A stretch of DNA of 64,000 nucleotides from Streptomyces dangxiongensis (GCF_003675325.1 NZ_CP033073.1:2170001-2234000); one strand, 5' to 3'. Positions 21,245 through 33,151 are shown, counted from the first letter of the stretch. Numbers and translations are program-made. Notes: generated by a model not told the origin, from the sequence alone.

Positions 21245-21726
21245 GCGACGGGACCGAGCAGGCCGAGCTGACGGCGCTCCAGGCGGCGCTGGCGGCGGAA
21301 CACGCGGCGGTGTACGGGTACGGCGTCGTCGGCGGGCGGATCGGCGAGCAGCGCCGGTCCGAGGCGCGGGCGGCGTACGACGCCCACCGGGCGCGCCGGG
21401 ACGCACTGGTGCGCGCGGTGCGTGACCTGGGCGGCGCGCCGGTCGCCGCGAGCGCCGGGTACGCGCTGCCGTTCCCGGTCCGGGACGGGGGGTCGGCGGT
21501 GCGGCTGGCGGCACGGCTGGAGGAGCGGGTGGCCGGGGTGTACTCGGACCTGGTGCGGGCGGCGAGCGGGGCGCGGCGGGCCGATGCCGCCGGCGCGCTG
21601 CGGGAGGCCGCGGTGCGGGCGGTGCGCTGGAACGGGGAGAGCGTAGCCTTCCCTGGGCTCGCCGAGCGGTCCGCCGGGCAGGCGGGCGCGGCCGGCACGA
21701 CCCCGTCGGCGTCGGCGTCCCGGTAG
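21241..21726 (+). CDS. Ferritin-like (DUF4439) protein, 161 aa
   Basis: Helical protein beginning [20 protein letters not shown], the start of a DUF4439 ferritin-like four-helix bundle, with conserved Glu and His that could bind metal. GPYG-type features such as [12 protein letters not shown] fit the family. It starts inside the stop of the upstream lipoprotein gene, so the pair is coupled. The actual metal and substrate are unknown. Confidence 0.75.
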   Translation: MSDGTEQAELTALQAALAAEHAAVYGYGVVGGRIGEQRRSEARAAYDAHRARRDALVRAVRDLGGAPVAASAGYALPFPVRDGGSAVRLAARLEERVAGVYSDLVRAASGARRADAAGALREAAVRAVRWNGESVAFPGLAERSAGQAGAAGTTPSASASR

Positions 21727-21740
21727 GCACCGGGCACGGG

Positions 21741-21770
21741 CCGGACAGGACCGGACAGGACCGGACAGGA
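21741..21770. repeat. Three tandem copies of a 10-bp unit
   Basis: CCGGACAGGA is repeated exactly three times in the 60-base gap between the ferritin-like gene and the kinase-like gene, ending just before the ribosome site of the latter. Confidence 0.9.
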
Positions 21771-21786
21771 AGGGAACGACTCGCGC

Positions 21787-22686
21787 ATGGCTTTCGAACC
21801 GCCGCAGCGCCTGGTGCGGGCGCTCGGTGAGACGGCGCCGGCCGGTGACGACTGGCTGGCGCGGCTGCCCGGGCTGGCCGAGCGGGCCGTCGCCCGGCGC
21901 GAGTTGACCGTCGAGCGGGTCCAGGTGCCGGGCGGGCGCAGCAGCCTGGTCGTGCTGGTGCGGCGGGCGGACGGCACGCCGGCCGTGCTGAAGCTGGCCC
22001 CGCCGCGGGCCCGTCCGGGCAGCGAGCGGGCGGCGCTGGCGCACTGGGCCGGGCTGGGCGCCGTACAGCTACTGGAGGCGGAGCCGGACGAGGGGGTGCT
22101 GCTGCTGGAGCGGCTGCACCCGGATGTGTCGGTGCGGTCGCTGCCGGAGGCGAAGGCGCTGCTGGAGGCGGCGGGGACGCTGCGCAGGCTGTGGGTGGAG
22201 CCGCCGGCCGGTCATGTCTTCGAGACCGTCGCGGAGCGCACCGGCCGGCAGGCGGCGGCGATGCGGGCGGGCGCCGGGGCCGACGCGGAGGCGGCGCCGC
22301 TGGTCGACGCGGCGCTCGCGGCCCGCGAGGAGCTGCTGGCCGCGCCGCCCGCGCAACTGCTGCTGCACGGCACGTTCCGGCAGAGCAAGGTGCTCGGCGG
22401 GGAGCGGACGCCGTGGCTGGCGGTGGGGCCGGACCCGGTGGTCGGTGAGAGCGCCTTCGACCTGGCCCGGCTGGTGCGGGACCGGGTCGAGGACCTGATC
22501 GCGACGCCGTCCGGCCCGGCCGTCACCCGGCGCCGGATCAAGCGGCTGGCGGAGTCGCTGGAGGTGGACCAGGAGCGGCTGCGCGGCTGGACGCTGTTCC
22601 GGGCGGTGGAGTCGGGGATCCGGGCCCGGCGGGTCGGCCGGGAGAAGGACGCGGAACTGCTGCTGGAGTTCGCGGGCTGGCTGTGA
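21787..22686 (+). CDS. Degenerate aminoglycoside phosphotransferase-like protein, 299 aa
   Basis: Overall resembles the streptomycin 6-kinase/APH(6) fold: N-lobe with TPAVLKLA (Lys69) and a C-lobe with [15 protein letters not shown] (192-205) and [19 protein letters not shown]. The key positions are altered: the catalytic Asp of the HGD motif is Thr196, the Asn of that loop is Lys201, and the metal-binding Asp of the IDP motif is Gly214. It is therefore probably a pseudokinase or a binding protein and not a resistance enzyme. ATG 21787 has GGAAGGGA upstream. It follows the lipoprotein/ferritin-like pair on the same strand. Confidence 0.7.
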   Translation: MAFEPPQRLVRALGETAPAGDDWLARLPGLAERAVARRELTVERVQVPGGRSSLVVLVRRADGTPAVLKLAPPRARPGSERAALAHWAGLGAVQLLEAEPDEGVLLLERLHPDVSVRSLPEAKALLEAAGTLRRLWVEPPAGHVFETVAERTGRQAAAMRAGAGADAEAAPLVDAALAAREELLAAPPAQLLLHGTFRQSKVLGGERTPWLAVGPDPVVGESAFDLARLVRDRVEDLIATPSGPAVTRRRIKRLAESLEVDQERLRGWTLFRAVESGIRARRVGREKDAELLLEFAGWL

Positions 22687-22758
22687 GGGCCGCTCCGCGG
22701 GCAGGGCCGTGCCCGGTCGCCGTGCCTGCCGGCCACGGCTCCGGCTGCGTCCGGAGGG

Positions 22759-23262
22759 TCACCAGGGCCGGCCGGTGTTCGTGTCCAGGCGGCGTCGGTA
22801 GCGGACGCCGGGGCGGCCGGCGACCAAGGTGTTTCCCGTCACGGTGAACCCGTTGCGCTCCAGGACGGTCCGGGAGGCCGTGTGGTCGGTGGTGGTGAGC
22901 GCGGTGAGGGCGGACAGCCCGTACGCCCCGCGGGCCAGGTCGCAGACCTCGGCGACCATCGCCGTGGCCAGTCCGCGGCCCGCGGCGCGCTCGCCGATCC
23001 GGTAGCCGAGTTCGGCGCTGCCCGCGTCGACGTCCACCAGGTTGACGCGGCCGACGAGTTCGCCCCGGTCGTCGAGGATGACGTGGAAGTGGCAGACACC
23101 GGCCGCCTGTTCGGCGAGGAGCGCGCGGTGGCGGGCGGCGAACCCGGCGAAGTACGCGTCTGTGCGGTCGGACACCGTCCGGGCGAAGTACGCCCGGTTG
23201 GCGCGTTCGAAGGCCAGCAGGGCGGCCTCGTGACCGGGCCGGAGTCGCTCGAGTGTCGGCAT
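22759..23262 (-). CDS. GNAT family N-acetyltransferase (RimJ/RimL-like), 167 aa
   Basis: Acetyl-CoA-dependent acetyltransferase. The fold is recognised from LVGRVNLVDVDAGSAELGYR, then ERAAGRGLATAMV, which carries the acetyl-CoA binding R-x-x-G-x-G/A pattern, and a C-terminal ERNGFTVTG. The layout suits the RimJ/RimL branch, which acetylates N-termini or small molecules, but the substrate cannot be read from sequence. Convergent with the kinase-like gene, transcribed in the same direction as proS. Confidence 0.85.
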   Translation of the reverse strand: MPTLERLRPGHEAALLAFERANRAYFARTVSDRTDAYFAGFAARHRALLAEQAAGVCHFHVILDDRGELVGRVNLVDVDAGSAELGYRIGERAAGRGLATAMVAEVCDLARGAYGLSALTALTTTDHTASRTVLERNGFTVTGNTLVAGRPGVRYRRRLDTNTGRPW

Positions 23263-23371
23263 GCGGGCCAGCCTAGGCAGCGGTCCCCGTCGGACCGAAG
23301 CGGTTTTCCGGGGGGTGGCACCGGCGGGAGTCCGGGGCGGCCGTGCGCCCGCGGACTCCCGTGGGTCTCCC

Positions 23372-25078
23372 CTACCGCGCGGTCAGGCGGGCGATCGCGT
23401 CCTCGACCGTCAGCTCCTCGCGCTCACCGGTCCTGCGGTCCTTCAGTTCCAGGACGCCCTCGCCGGAGCGGCGGCCGGCCACCAGGATCTGGGGGACGCC
23501 GATCAGCTCGGCGTCGGTGAACTTCACGCCCGGGGAGACCCCGGCCCGGTCGTCCACCAGGACGCGGACGCCCGCGGCGGCCAGCTTCCCGGCGACGTCG
23601 AGGGCCAGCTCGGTCTGGAGGGCCTTGCCCGCGGCGACGACGTGCACGTCGGCCGGGGCGACCTCCTTGGTCCACACCAGGCCGTGCTCGTCGGCGGTCT
23701 GCTCGGCCAGCGCGGCGACGGCGCGGGAGACACCGATGCCGTAGGAGCCCATGGTGACGCGGACCGGCTTGCCGTTCTGGCCGAGGACGTCCAGCTTGAG
23801 GGCGTCGGTGTACTTGCGGCCCAACTGGAAGATGTGGCCGATCTCGATGGCGCGGTCCAGCTTCAGGCCGGTGCCGCACTTCGGGCAGGGGTCGCCCTCC
23901 TGGACCACGACGACGTCCACGTAGGCGTCGACCTCGAAGTCACGGCCGGCGACGACGTTCTTGGCGTGCGTGTGCTCCTTGTTGGCGCCGGTGATCCAGG
24001 CGGTGCCGGGGGCCACGCGAGGGTCGGCGATGTACGTCACCTTCTCGCCGAGGCCCTGCGGGCCGACGTAGCCGCGCACCAGGTCGGGGCGGCCGGCGAA
24101 GTCCGCCTCGGTGACCATCTCGACGGCGGCCGGGGCGAAGTGCGCCTCGACCTTGTCCAGGTCGACCTCGCGGTCCCCGGGCACGCCGACGGCGACGATC
24201 TCGCCATCGACCTTGACCAGCAGGTTCTTCAGCGTGGCGGAGGCCGGGACACCGAGGGACGCGGCGAGGGTCTCGATGGTCGGGGTGTCGGGCGTGGGGA
24301 TCTCCTCGAGCGCGGGCACGGCGGAGCCGTCGACCGGCTTCAGCTCGTAGGTGATCGCCTCGGTGTTGGCGGCGAAGTCGCAGTTCGGGCAGTCCGCGAA
24401 GGTGTCCTCGCCGGCCTCGGCCGGGGCGAGGAACTCCTCGGACTTCGAGCAGCCCATCGCGCCGGCGGTGGCGGCGCAGATGCGGTAGTCGAGGCCGAGG
24501 CGCTCGAAGACGCGCTGGTAGGCCTGGCGGTGCAGGGCGTAGGACTTGGCGAGGCCCTCGTCCTCCGTGTCGAAGGAGTACGAGTCCTTCATGAGGAACT
24601 CGCGGCCGCGCAGGATGCCGGCGCGGGGGCGGGCCTCGTCGCGGAACTTGGTCTGGATCTGGTAGAGGATCACCGGCAGGTCCTTGTAGGACGTGCACTG
24701 GTCCTTGACCAGGAGGGTGAAGATCTCCTCGTGGGTGGGGCCGAGGAGGTAGTCGCCGCCCTTGCGGTCCTTGAGCCGGAACAGTTCCTGGCCGTACTCC
24801 TCCCAGCGGCCGGTCGCCTCGTAGGGCTCGCGGGGCAGCAGGGCGGGCAGCGAGACCTCCTGGGCGCCGATGGCGTCCATCTCCTCGCGCACGATCCGCT
24901 CCACGTTGGCGAGGACCTTCTTGCCGAGGGGCAGCCAGCTCCAGATGCCGGCGGCCGTGCGGCGGACGTAGCCGGCGCGGACGAGGAGCTTGTGGCTGAG
25001 GACCTCGGCGTCCGCCGGGTCGTCGCGCAGCGTCTTCGCCATCAACTGGGACATGCGCTGGACCGGTGCGTTGGCCAT
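23372..25078 (-). CDS. proS: Prolyl-tRNA synthetase, bacterial type, 568 aa
   Basis: Charges tRNA-Pro with proline in the cytoplasm. Class II synthetase: motif 2 region [19 protein letters not shown], motif 3 [16 protein letters not shown], and the bacterial editing (INS) domain between motifs 2 and 3 (about residues 225-385). The anticodon-binding domain forms the C-terminus. The ATG at 25078 has AGGAG 10 bases upstream. Length fits the bacterial form (about 570). Confidence 0.98.
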   Translation of the reverse strand: MANAPVQRMSQLMAKTLRDDPADAEVLSHKLLVRAGYVRRTAAGIWSWLPLGKKVLANVERIVREEMDAIGAQEVSLPALLPREPYEATGRWEEYGQELFRLKDRKGGDYLLGPTHEEIFTLLVKDQCTSYKDLPVILYQIQTKFRDEARPRAGILRGREFLMKDSYSFDTEDEGLAKSYALHRQAYQRVFERLGLDYRICAATAGAMGCSKSEEFLAPAEAGEDTFADCPNCDFAANTEAITYELKPVDGSAVPALEEIPTPDTPTIETLAASLGVPASATLKNLLVKVDGEIVAVGVPGDREVDLDKVEAHFAPAAVEMVTEADFAGRPDLVRGYVGPQGLGEKVTYIADPRVAPGTAWITGANKEHTHAKNVVAGRDFEVDAYVDVVVVQEGDPCPKCGTGLKLDRAIEIGHIFQLGRKYTDALKLDVLGQNGKPVRVTMGSYGIGVSRAVAALAEQTADEHGLVWTKEVAPADVHVVAAGKALQTELALDVAGKLAAAGVRVLVDDRAGVSPGVKFTDAELIGVPQILVAGRRSGEGVLELKDRRTGEREELTVEDAIARLTAR

Positions 25079-25187
25079 GGTTCTCGTACTCCTGCCGGAT
25101 GGGGGTCCCCCACTCGGGCGGGGCCGGGAGTGGGGAAGGGTGCTGGCACAGGAGGTTAGCCGGGCCTCCTGTGCCGGTGGAAATCGG

Positions 25188-25718
25188 TTAGGGCCTGCGC
25201 AGCGGCAGGGGGGCGCCCATGACGGCGTACGGTCTCGGTGCGCTCGGGAAGTGGACCTGGCGGGCCAGGTCGGTGTAGCCGAGGGAGTGGTAGAGGCCGC
25301 GGGCGGGACTGTCGGTGTCGATCGCGGAGAGGATCGAGCGGGGCTGCGTGGCGGTGTCGGTGATCGTGGTGATCAGGCGCCGGCCGATGCCGCGGTTCTG
25401 GTGGTCGGGGTGGACGTGCAGCTCGGTGATGACGAAGGAGTCGTCCAGCCAGGCGTGGTTGCCGTTGGCGCGCAGATAGGGCTCCACGACGGTGGACCAC
25501 CAGTGGATACGGCTGTTGGGCATGCCGTACACGAATCCGACGAGCAGCCCGGCGACTCTCGCGCCGTAGGCCCGGGCGCCCTGGTACTGCATGTGGCGCA
25601 GGACGATCTGGCGGCGTACGGCGACCTCGTCGGGGCCCAGTCCGAAGGCGAGGGCTTGGACCGCCAGGGCCTCGTCGACGTGGGCGGTGAGGTCCAGGGT
25701 GCCGATCACGGGGTCCAT
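25188..25718 (-). CDS. GNAT family N-acetyltransferase, 176 aa
   Basis: ATG at 25718 starts [20 protein letters not shown]; the open frame upstream belongs to overlapping coding sequence of the next gene and shows no family similarity. The acetyl-CoA site is [20 protein letters not shown] (Q-x-x-G-x-G), followed by a [11 protein letters not shown] helix. Substrate unknown. It lies 20 bases after another GNAT gene (25739-26587) on the same strand, so the pair is probably co-transcribed. Confidence 0.85.
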   Translation of the reverse strand: MDPVIGTLDLTAHVDEALAVQALAFGLGPDEVAVRRQIVLRHMQYQGARAYGARVAGLLVGFVYGMPNSRIHWWSTVVEPYLRANGNHAWLDDSFVITELHVHPDHQNRGIGRRLITTITDTATQPRSILSAIDTDSPARGLYHSLGYTDLARQVHFPSAPRPYAVMGAPLPLRRP

Positions 25719-25738
25719 GCGGGGAGCGTACAGGGGGT

Positions 25739-26587
25739 TCAGAACAGCACACTCATGAAGGCGCCGACCTCGTGGAAGCCCACGCGGTGGTAGGTGCTGC
25801 GGGCCGCGGTGTTGTAGTCGTTCACGTAGAGGCTGGCGACGGGGGCGATGTCGGTCAGGGCGTAGCGCAGGACCGCCGCCATGCCGGGGGCGGCCAGGCC
25901 CCTGCCCCGGTGTTCGGGGGCCACCCAGACGCCCTGGATCTGGCAGGCGTGGGGGGTGGCCGCGCCGATCTCCGCCTTGAACACGACCCGGCCGGTGTCG
26001 TCGACGCGGGCGAAGGAGCGGCCGGCGCCGACCAGTTCGGCCACGCGGGCCTGGTAGAGCAGGCCGCCGTCGCCGGCCATCGGGGAGACGCCGACCTCCT
26101 CGGTGAACATCGCCACGCACGCCGGCATGATCGTCTCCAGCTCGTCCTTGCGGACGCGGCGGACGTGCGGGTCGGGGGCGATGCCGGCGGGCATGCGGTC
26201 GGTGACCATCAGCGGCTGGTGGCCGCGGACCTCGCGGGCCGGGCCCCAGTGCGGTTCCAGCAGCCGCCACAGCTCGGCGGTGGCGTCGGCCGGGCCGACG
26301 ATGGAGGAGCAGCGGCGGCCGGCCCGCCGGGCGCGGTCGGCGAAGGCGCGGACGGCGCGGGGGGTGGCGCAGAGGGGGACGAGGTTGGCGCCGGCGTAGC
26401 ACAGGGAGGTGAGCATGCCGTCCTCGTACCAGCCCCACATCTCGCCGCCGAGGCGCCAGGGGTCGAGGCCGGCGACCTGGACCCGGGAGGTCACGAAGGC
26501 GTTGGCGACCGGCTCGCGGTCGAGGACGGCGAGCGCGGCGTCCAGGTCGCTCGGTTCGAGCACCCGTGAGGTGGTCTGGGTCAACAC
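25739..26587 (-). CDS. GNAT family N-acetyltransferase with DUF4081-like N-terminal domain, 282 aa
   Basis: GTG at 26587 (VLTQTTSRVLEPSDL) with GGTGAGG 8 bases upstream is preferred over the longer frame. The N-terminal half (NAFVTSRVQVAGLDPWRLGG) matches the DUF4081 type of partner domain found in actinobacterial GNAT proteins. The C-terminal half holds the acetyl-CoA site IQGVWVAPEHRGRGLAAPGM and VNDYNTAARSTYHRVGF. Conserved next to the dxr-rseP-ispG genes in Streptomyces as I recall. Substrate not known. Confidence 0.85.
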   Translation of the reverse strand: MLTQTTSRVLEPSDLDAALAVLDREPVANAFVTSRVQVAGLDPWRLGGEMWGWYEDGMLTSLCYAGANLVPLCATPRAVRAFADRARRAGRRCSSIVGPADATAELWRLLEPHWGPAREVRGHQPLMVTDRMPAGIAPDPHVRRVRKDELETIMPACVAMFTEEVGVSPMAGDGGLLYQARVAELVGAGRSFARVDDTGRVVFKAEIGAATPHACQIQGVWVAPEHRGRGLAAPGMAAVLRYALTDIAPVASLYVNDYNTAARSTYHRVGFHEVGAFMSVLF

Positions 26588-26686
26588 GTGCGGGGCCTCA
26601 CCCTGGCTGGGTTCTGCTGATCTCCGCACTATAGCCGCGCTGCTTGTGCGGTGCGCCTCCCGGCCGGTGGGCCGCGGTGGGCCGGA

Positions 26687-27844
<1,158 letters not shown>

Positions 27845-28013
27845 CTGCTGTGCAACCCCAAGTCGTGGATCAAGGCCGGTCCCGTGAACGGCGGGTCCCG
27901 GGCTTCGAGATTACGGCACAGGCCCGGGCGCGGGCACATCCCACCCGGTAACGGCACCCGTTCGGGGCGGCCCGGAAACGGTCGTGTTCCGGGCCGCTCC
28001 GAACACCGTGCGA

Positions 28014-29315
28014 CTAAGTGATCTTCACCGGGTTCACCACGTCGGCGATGAGGACCAGGACGGTGAAGCAGACGAAGATCCCGGCCACCACGTACGCCAC
28101 CGGCATCAGCTTGGCGACGTCGAACGGGCCGGGGTCGGGGCGGCGCAGCACCCGGGCCAGGTTGCGCCGCAGCGACTCCCACAGGGCGCCCGCGATGTGC
28201 CCGCCGTCGAGCGGGAGCAGCGGGAGCATGTTGAACAGGAACAGGGAGAGGTTGAAGCCGGCGAGCACGAACACGAACATGGCGAGCTGCTGCGAGGCCG
28301 GGATGTCCAGGGTGGCGATCTCGCCGGTGACCCGGGCCGCGCCGACGATGCCCATCGGGGAGTCGGGTTCGCGCGGGCCGTCGCCGAAGGCCGCGTCCCA
28401 CAGGGCCGGGATCTTGCCGGGCAGGGCGACGAGGGAGTCGACGGCGTCGCCGACCCGGTCCCCCATCCAGGTCACGGACTCGCCGAAGTCCTGCTTGACG
28501 ACGCCGGTGGCGGAGCCGAAGCCGAGGAAGCCTGCCTTGACGTAGCCGCCGACGTAGTTGCCGGCGGCGTCCTTCCTGGCGACCCGGTTCTCGGTGATCT
28601 TCGCGTGCAGGGTCAGCCGGTGGCCCTTGCGGTCGACGACGATCGCGACGTTCTTGCCGGCGCTGTCCCGGATGAGGTCCGAGAGCGTGTTCCAGTCCTT
28701 GGTGGGCACGCCGTCGAAGGAGACGATCCGGTCACGCGCCTTCATGCCGGCCCGCGCCGCCGGGGACTCGGGGTCGGACTTCTTGCAGGTGTCGCGGTGC
28801 TGGCTCTGTGCGATGACGCAGGGCGAGACGGAGGCGACGGTGGTGGTCTGCTGCTGGATGCCGAAGCCCATCAGCACCGTGAGGAACAGGGCGATCGCGA
28901 GCACGAGGTTCATGAAGGGGCCCGCGAACATGACGATGACGCGCTTCCACGGCCTGCGCGTGTAGAACATGCGCGTCTCGTCACCCGGCTGGAGCTCCTC
29001 GAAGGCCGCCGAGCGGGCGTCCTCGATCATGCCGCGCCACGGCGAGGTGGAGCGGGCGGAGACCCGGCCCTGCCCGTCGGGCGGGAACATGCCGATCATA
29101 CGGATGTAGCCGCCGAGCGGGACGGCCTTGATGCCGTACTCGGTGTCGCCCTTCTTCCGCGACCAGATGGTGGGGCCGAACCCCACCATGTACTGCGGGA
29201 CGCGGATGCCGAAGAGCTTGGCCGTGGACAGGTGCCCCAGCTCGTGCCAGGCGATCGAGACGAGCAGGCCGACGGCGAAGACCACTATGCCGAGAATGAA
29301 CATCAAGGTCGTCAT
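28014..29315 (-). CDS. Site-2 intramembrane metalloprotease RseP/RasP type, 433 aa
   Basis: Membrane zinc protease of family M50 that cleaves anti-sigma factors and signal peptide remnants. Zinc motif HELGH is at residues 24-28 in the first membrane helix, [12 protein letters not shown] carries the third ligand region, and a PDZ domain ([19 protein letters not shown]) lies between. The ATG overlaps the dxr stop (ATGA), so it is coupled to dxr. The upstream open frame is the dxr shadow. Substrates cannot be read from the sequence. Confidence 0.95.
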   Translation of the reverse strand: MTTLMFILGIVVFAVGLLVSIAWHELGHLSTAKLFGIRVPQYMVGFGPTIWSRKKGDTEYGIKAVPLGGYIRMIGMFPPDGQGRVSARSTSPWRGMIEDARSAAFEELQPGDETRMFYTRRPWKRVIVMFAGPFMNLVLAIALFLTVLMGFGIQQQTTTVASVSPCVIAQSQHRDTCKKSDPESPAARAGMKARDRIVSFDGVPTKDWNTLSDLIRDSAGKNVAIVVDRKGHRLTLHAKITENRVARKDAAGNYVGGYVKAGFLGFGSATGVVKQDFGESVTWMGDRVGDAVDSLVALPGKIPALWDAAFGDGPREPDSPMGIVGAARVTGEIATLDIPASQQLAMFVFVLAGFNLSLFLFNMLPLLPLDGGHIAGALWESLRRNLARVLRRPDPGPFDVAKLMPVAYVVAGIFVCFTVLVLIADVVNPVKIT

Positions 29316-30583
29316 GCACGCGCCTCCGCGGTCGCCGTCGTGGCTGTGAGTTCGCGGGCCCGGGCCCGCGCCCAGGTCTCCGCTTCGAGGACGTCCGACA
29401 CGGTGAGCGAGGTTCCCGCGAACGGGGTGCCGTGCTCCTCGACCACCCGGGTCACGGTCTCCATGATCCCGTTGAAGGGCAGCGCGCCGTCCAGGAAGGC
29501 CGCGACGCACTCCTCGTTGGCGGCATTGAACACCGCCGGGGCCGTGCCCGCGAGCTGCCCCACGTGCCGGGCGAGGTCCACCGAGGGGAAGGCCTCGTTG
29601 TCCAGGGGGAAGAACTCCCAGGTGGAGGCCTCGCTCCAGGAGAAGGCGGGCGCCGCGTCGGGAACGCGTTCGGGCCAGCCCAGACCGATGGCGATCGGCC
29701 CGCGCATGTCGGGGGGCGTCGCCTGGGCGATCGTGGATCCGTCGGTGAACTCGACCATCGAGTGGACATACGACTGCGGGTGCACGACGACCTCAATGCG
29801 GTCGAAGGGAATGTCGTAGAGCAGGTGTGCCTCGATGACCTCCAGCCCCTTGTTGACGAGGGTCGCGGAGTTGACAGTGATCACCGGGCCCATCGCCCAG
29901 GTGGGGTGGGCGAGGGCGTCCGCCACGGTGACGTGCGCCAGGTCCGCCCTGCTCCGGCCGCGGAAGGGGCCGCCGGACGCGGTGACGACGAGCTTGCGGA
30001 CGTCGGCGCGGGTGCCGGCGGCGAGCGCCTGGAAGAGGGCGGCGTGCTCGGAGTCGACCGGGATGATCTGGCCCGGCGCGGCGAGCGCCCTGACCAGCGG
30101 GCCGCCGACGATCAGCGACTCCTTGTTGGCGAGCGCGAGGGTGCGGCCCGCCTCCAGGGCGGCGAGGGTCGGGGCGAGACCGATGGAACCGGTGATGCCG
30201 TTCAGCACGGTGTGGCAGTCGGAGGCGGCGAGCCGGGTGGCCGCGTCGGCTCCGGCGAGGATCTCGGGCAGCGGCTCCCCGCTGCCGTACTCGGCGGCGA
30301 GCGCCTCGCGCAGCACGGGTACGACGTCCTCGCGGGCGACCGCCACGGTCCGCACCCGCAGCCGGTGCGCCTGCTCGGCGAGGAGGGCGACCCGGCCGCC
30401 GTTCGCGGAGAGGCCGGTGACCCGGAAACGGTCGGGGTTGCGCAGCACGAGGTCGATGGCCTGGGTGCCGATGGATCCGGTGGAACCGAGGATCACCACA
30501 TTCCTGGGTCCGTCCCCGGTGACGGGGTCGTACACGAGGTGCGGGTCGGCGAGGGGCGCCGGATGGGCGGGACTGTCGGTCAT
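29312..30583 (-). CDS. dxr: 1-deoxy-D-xylulose 5-phosphate reductoisomerase (IspC), 423 aa
   Basis: Catalyses the first committed MEP-pathway step, NADPH-dependent conversion of DXP to MEP; target of fosmidomycin. NADPH site [17 protein letters not shown] near residues 28-44, then [12 protein letters not shown] and [12 protein letters not shown] with the metal and substrate ligands. An N-terminal extension of about 25 residues precedes the Rossmann domain. First gene of the dxr-rseP unit, divergent from the lamin-tail gene at 30759. Confidence 0.97.
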   Translation of the reverse strand: MTDSPAHPAPLADPHLVYDPVTGDGPRNVVILGSTGSIGTQAIDLVLRNPDRFRVTGLSANGGRVALLAEQAHRLRVRTVAVAREDVVPVLREALAAEYGSGEPLPEILAGADAATRLAASDCHTVLNGITGSIGLAPTLAALEAGRTLALANKESLIVGGPLVRALAAPGQIIPVDSEHAALFQALAAGTRADVRKLVVTASGGPFRGRSRADLAHVTVADALAHPTWAMGPVITVNSATLVNKGLEVIEAHLLYDIPFDRIEVVVHPQSYVHSMVEFTDGSTIAQATPPDMRGPIAIGLGWPERVPDAAPAFSWSEASTWEFFPLDNEAFPSVDLARHVGQLAGTAPAVFNAANEECVAAFLDGALPFNGIMETVTRVVEEHGTPFAGTSLTVSDVLEAETWARARARELTATTATAEARA

Positions 30584-30758
30584 CCCCCCATTGTGGCCGC
30601 AAGCGGTGGCGTCTCGGGCAGGGCGTCCCTCGCACGGGTGTCCCGGCGGTCCGCACGGCCGGAGGAAGGGGTTTCTCCGAAGGTGAAGCCCTCGTGAAGA
30701 TCATATGATAACACTTCTGTCCTCACGCTTTCGCGGACGACATCCTGGGGGGATCTCC

Positions 30759-31217
30759 ATGCGTACTGCGCACCTGCGCGCTGCCCTGCCCGCCTTCGCC
30801 GGAGCCGCCGTGCTCACCGGCACCCTGCTCAGCACCCCGGCCGAGGCCGCCGGGGGCGTGCGGATCCATCACGTCTGGTTCGACAGCCCGGGCTCGGACA
30901 ACCGCTCGAACAAGAGCCTGAACGCCGAGTGGGTGCAGCTCAAGAACACCAGCGGTTCCGCGGTCTCCCTCAAGGGCTGGGTCCTCAAGGACGCCTCGAA
31001 CCACAAGTACGTCTTCCCGAACGTCAGGATCGGTGCCGGGAAGTATCTGAAGGTCCACACCGGGAGCGGCTCGGACACCGCGTCGGACAAGTACCAGGAC
31101 CGCCGTGCCTACGTCTGGAACAACGACAGGGACACGGCCACGCTGACCAAGGCGAGCGGCACCAAGGTCGGCTCCTGCTCCTGGACGACGCGGGACCCGA
31201 GCGACAAGTACTGCTAG
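30759..31217 (+). CDS. Secreted lamin tail domain protein, 152 aa
   Basis: ATG 30759 starts a Sec signal peptide (about 1-30, ending in TPAEAA). The mature protein is one lamin-tail (LTD) beta-sandwich domain: NAEWVQLKNTSGSAVSLKGW, VLKDASNHKYVFPN and a final VGSCSWTTRDPSDKYC with two cysteines. Such proteins are common in Streptomyces secretomes; the role, perhaps in wall or DNA binding, is not known. Its stop codon shares a palindromic CTAG at 31214-31217 with the stop codon of the convergent acyl-CoA dehydrogenase gene. Confidence 0.85.
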   Translation: MRTAHLRAALPAFAGAAVLTGTLLSTPAEAAGGVRIHHVWFDSPGSDNRSNKSLNAEWVQLKNTSGSAVSLKGWVLKDASNHKYVFPNVRIGAGKYLKVHTGSGSDTASDKYQDRRAYVWNNDRDTATLTKASGTKVGSCSWTTRDPSDKYC

Positions 31218-33151
31218 TTCCCGAACGGACGGCGGGCGTTGTCGTGGGCGCTCGGACCGGGGGTCGCGTCGGCGATCCACGGACCGTCGCCCGAAGGGTC
31301 GAGAATGCCCTCCTCCAGCCACTCGTACGCGCCGCCGAGGACCTGCTCGACCACCTTGCGGTCCAGGTCGTCGGTGTTGGTCCACAGCCGGGTAAAGAGT
31401 TCGTCCACCCGGATGCGGGCCTGGCGGCAGAAGGCGTCGGCGAGCTGGTAGGCCTCGCGGCCGTGCTCGCCCCGGGTGCGCAGGCGCTCGGCCCGGACGC
31501 AGGCCGCGCTCATCGCGAACAGTTCCGCGCCGATGTCCACGATCCGGCCCAGGAAGCCCTGCTTGGTCTCCATCCGGCCCTGCCAGCGGGACATGGCGTA
31601 GAAGGTGGAGCGGGCCAGTTTGCGGGCCGTGCGCTCGACGTACCTCAGGTGGCCGGAGAGGTCGATGCCGTGCCGGAAGTCGCCGTACGAGGTGGGCAGT
31701 TGTCCCGGGCCCGCGACCAGTTTCGGCAGCCACCTGGCGTAGAAGACACCCGCGCTCGCGCCCGCCTTGGCCTTGGCGGACAGGGACTTGTCGGGGTCGA
31801 TGAGATCACCGGCGACCGAGAGGTGGGCGTCGACGGCCTCGCGGGCGATCAGCAGATGCATGATCTCCGTCGAGCCCTCGAAGATGCGGTTGATGCGCAG
31901 GTCGCGCAGGATCTGCTCGGCCGGGACACCGCGCTCGCCCCGCGCCCGCAGCGACTCGGCCGTCTCGTAGCCCCGGCCGCCGCGGATCTGGACCAGCTCG
32001 TCGGCCATCGTCCAGGCCATCTCGGAGCCGTAGAGCTTGGCGAGGGCGGCCTCGATGCGGATGTCGTTGCGGTCCTCGTCAGCCATCTGCGAGGACAGGT
32101 CGAGGACGGCCTCCAGGGCGAAGGTGGTGGCCGCGATGAAGCTGATCTTGGAGCCGACGGCCTCGTGCAGTGCGACCGGCTTGCCCCACTGCTCGCGCTC
32201 CGCCGCCCATTCGCGGGCGATCTTCAGACACCACTTCCCGGCGCCGGCGCACATGGCGGGCAGCGAGAGCCGGCCGGTGTTCAGGGTGGTGAGGGCGATC
32301 TTGAGCCCCGCGCCCTCGGGGCCGATGCGGTGGGCGGCGGGGACGCGGACCCGGTGGAAGCGGGTGACGCCGTTCTCGATGCCGCGCAGGCCCATGAAGG
32401 CGTTGCGGTGCTCCACGGTGATGCCCTTGGACGTGGCCTCCACCACGAACGCGGTGATGCCGCCCTTGTGGCCCTCGGACCTCGGCACGCGCGCCATGAC
32501 CACGAGCAGGTCGGCGACCACCCCGTTGGTGGTCCACAGCTTCACCCCGTCGAGGACGTAGTCGTCGCCGTCCGGCACGGCCGTGGTGGCGAGCCGGGCC
32601 GGGTCCGAGCCGACGTCCGGCTCGGTGAGCAGGAAGGCGGAGATGTCGGTGCGGGCGCAGCGGGGCAGGAAGGCGTCCTTCTGCTCCTGGGTGCCGAACA
32701 GCTTCACCGGCTGCGGGACGCCGATCGACTGGTGGGCGGAGAGGAGCGCGCCGACGGCGGGGCTGACGGAGCCGACCAGGGCGAGGGCCTTGTTGTAGTA
32801 GAGCTGGCTGAGGCCGAGACCGCCGTACCGGGGATCGATCTTCATGCCGAGGGCGCCGAGTTCCTTGAGGCCGGCCACGACCTCGTCGGGGATGCGGGCC
32901 TCGCGCTCGATGCGGGCCGGGTCGATGCCCGACTCGCAGAAGGCGCGCAGCTTCGCCAGGAACTCCTCGCCGCGCCGGACCGACTCGTCGGCGGGGAGCG
33001 GGTGGGGGTGGATGAGGTCGAGCCGGAAGCGTCCGAGAAAGAGTTCCTTGGCGAAGCTGGGCTTGCGCCAGTCCTGTTCCCGGGCGGCCTCCGCCACCTG
33101 TCGGGCCTCGCGCTCGGTGACGGTGGTGCGTGGGGTGGAGGGGGCGGACAT
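31214..33151 (-). CDS. Long acyl-CoA dehydrogenase, 645 aa
   Basis: FAD enzyme oxidising acyl-CoA in fatty-acid beta-oxidation or a related step. Recognised by GLSQLYYNKALALVGSVSPA, LTEPDVGSDPARLATTAV, the KLWTTNGVVADLLVVM block, and RGGRGYETAESLRARGE. At 645 residues it is about 250 longer than the usual 380-residue form; the extra part is a C-terminal helical extension from about residue 430, like the long FadE type. Starts ATG 33151. Divergent from the lacI regulator across a 314-bp gap. Electron acceptor and substrate chain length unknown. Confidence 0.9.
   Translation of the reverse strand: MSAPSTPRTTVTEREARQVAEAAREQDWRKPSFAKELFLGRFRLDLIHPHPLPADESVRRGEEFLAKLRAFCESGIDPARIEREARIPDEVVAGLKELGALGMKIDPRYGGLGLSQLYYNKALALVGSVSPAVGALLSAHQSIGVPQPVKLFGTQEQKDAFLPRCARTDISAFLLTEPDVGSDPARLATTAVPDGDDYVLDGVKLWTTNGVVADLLVVMARVPRSEGHKGGITAFVVEATSKGITVEHRNAFMGLRGIENGVTRFHRVRVPAAHRIGPEGAGLKIALTTLNTGRLSLPAMCAGAGKWCLKIAREWAAEREQWGKPVALHEAVGSKISFIAATTFALEAVLDLSSQMADEDRNDIRIEAALAKLYGSEMAWTMADELVQIRGGRGYETAESLRARGERGVPAEQILRDLRINRIFEGSTEIMHLLIAREAVDAHLSVAGDLIDPDKSLSAKAKAGASAGVFYARWLPKLVAGPGQLPTSYGDFRHGIDLSGHLRYVERTARKLARSTFYAMSRWQGRMETKQGFLGRIVDIGAELFAMSAACVRAERLRTRGEHGREAYQLADAFCRQARIRVDELFTRLWTNTDDLDRKVVEQVLGGAYEWLEEGILDPSGDGPWIADATPGPSAHDNARRPFGN

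Noticed and set aside
21741..21770. Possible CRISPR-like array
   Set aside because: Three directly adjacent 10-bp copies without spacers; a simple tandem repeat.
23261..25159. 632-codon plus-strand frame opposite proS
   Set aside because: Repetitive Val/Asp/Gly/Leu shadow; the minus strand is a clear synthetase.
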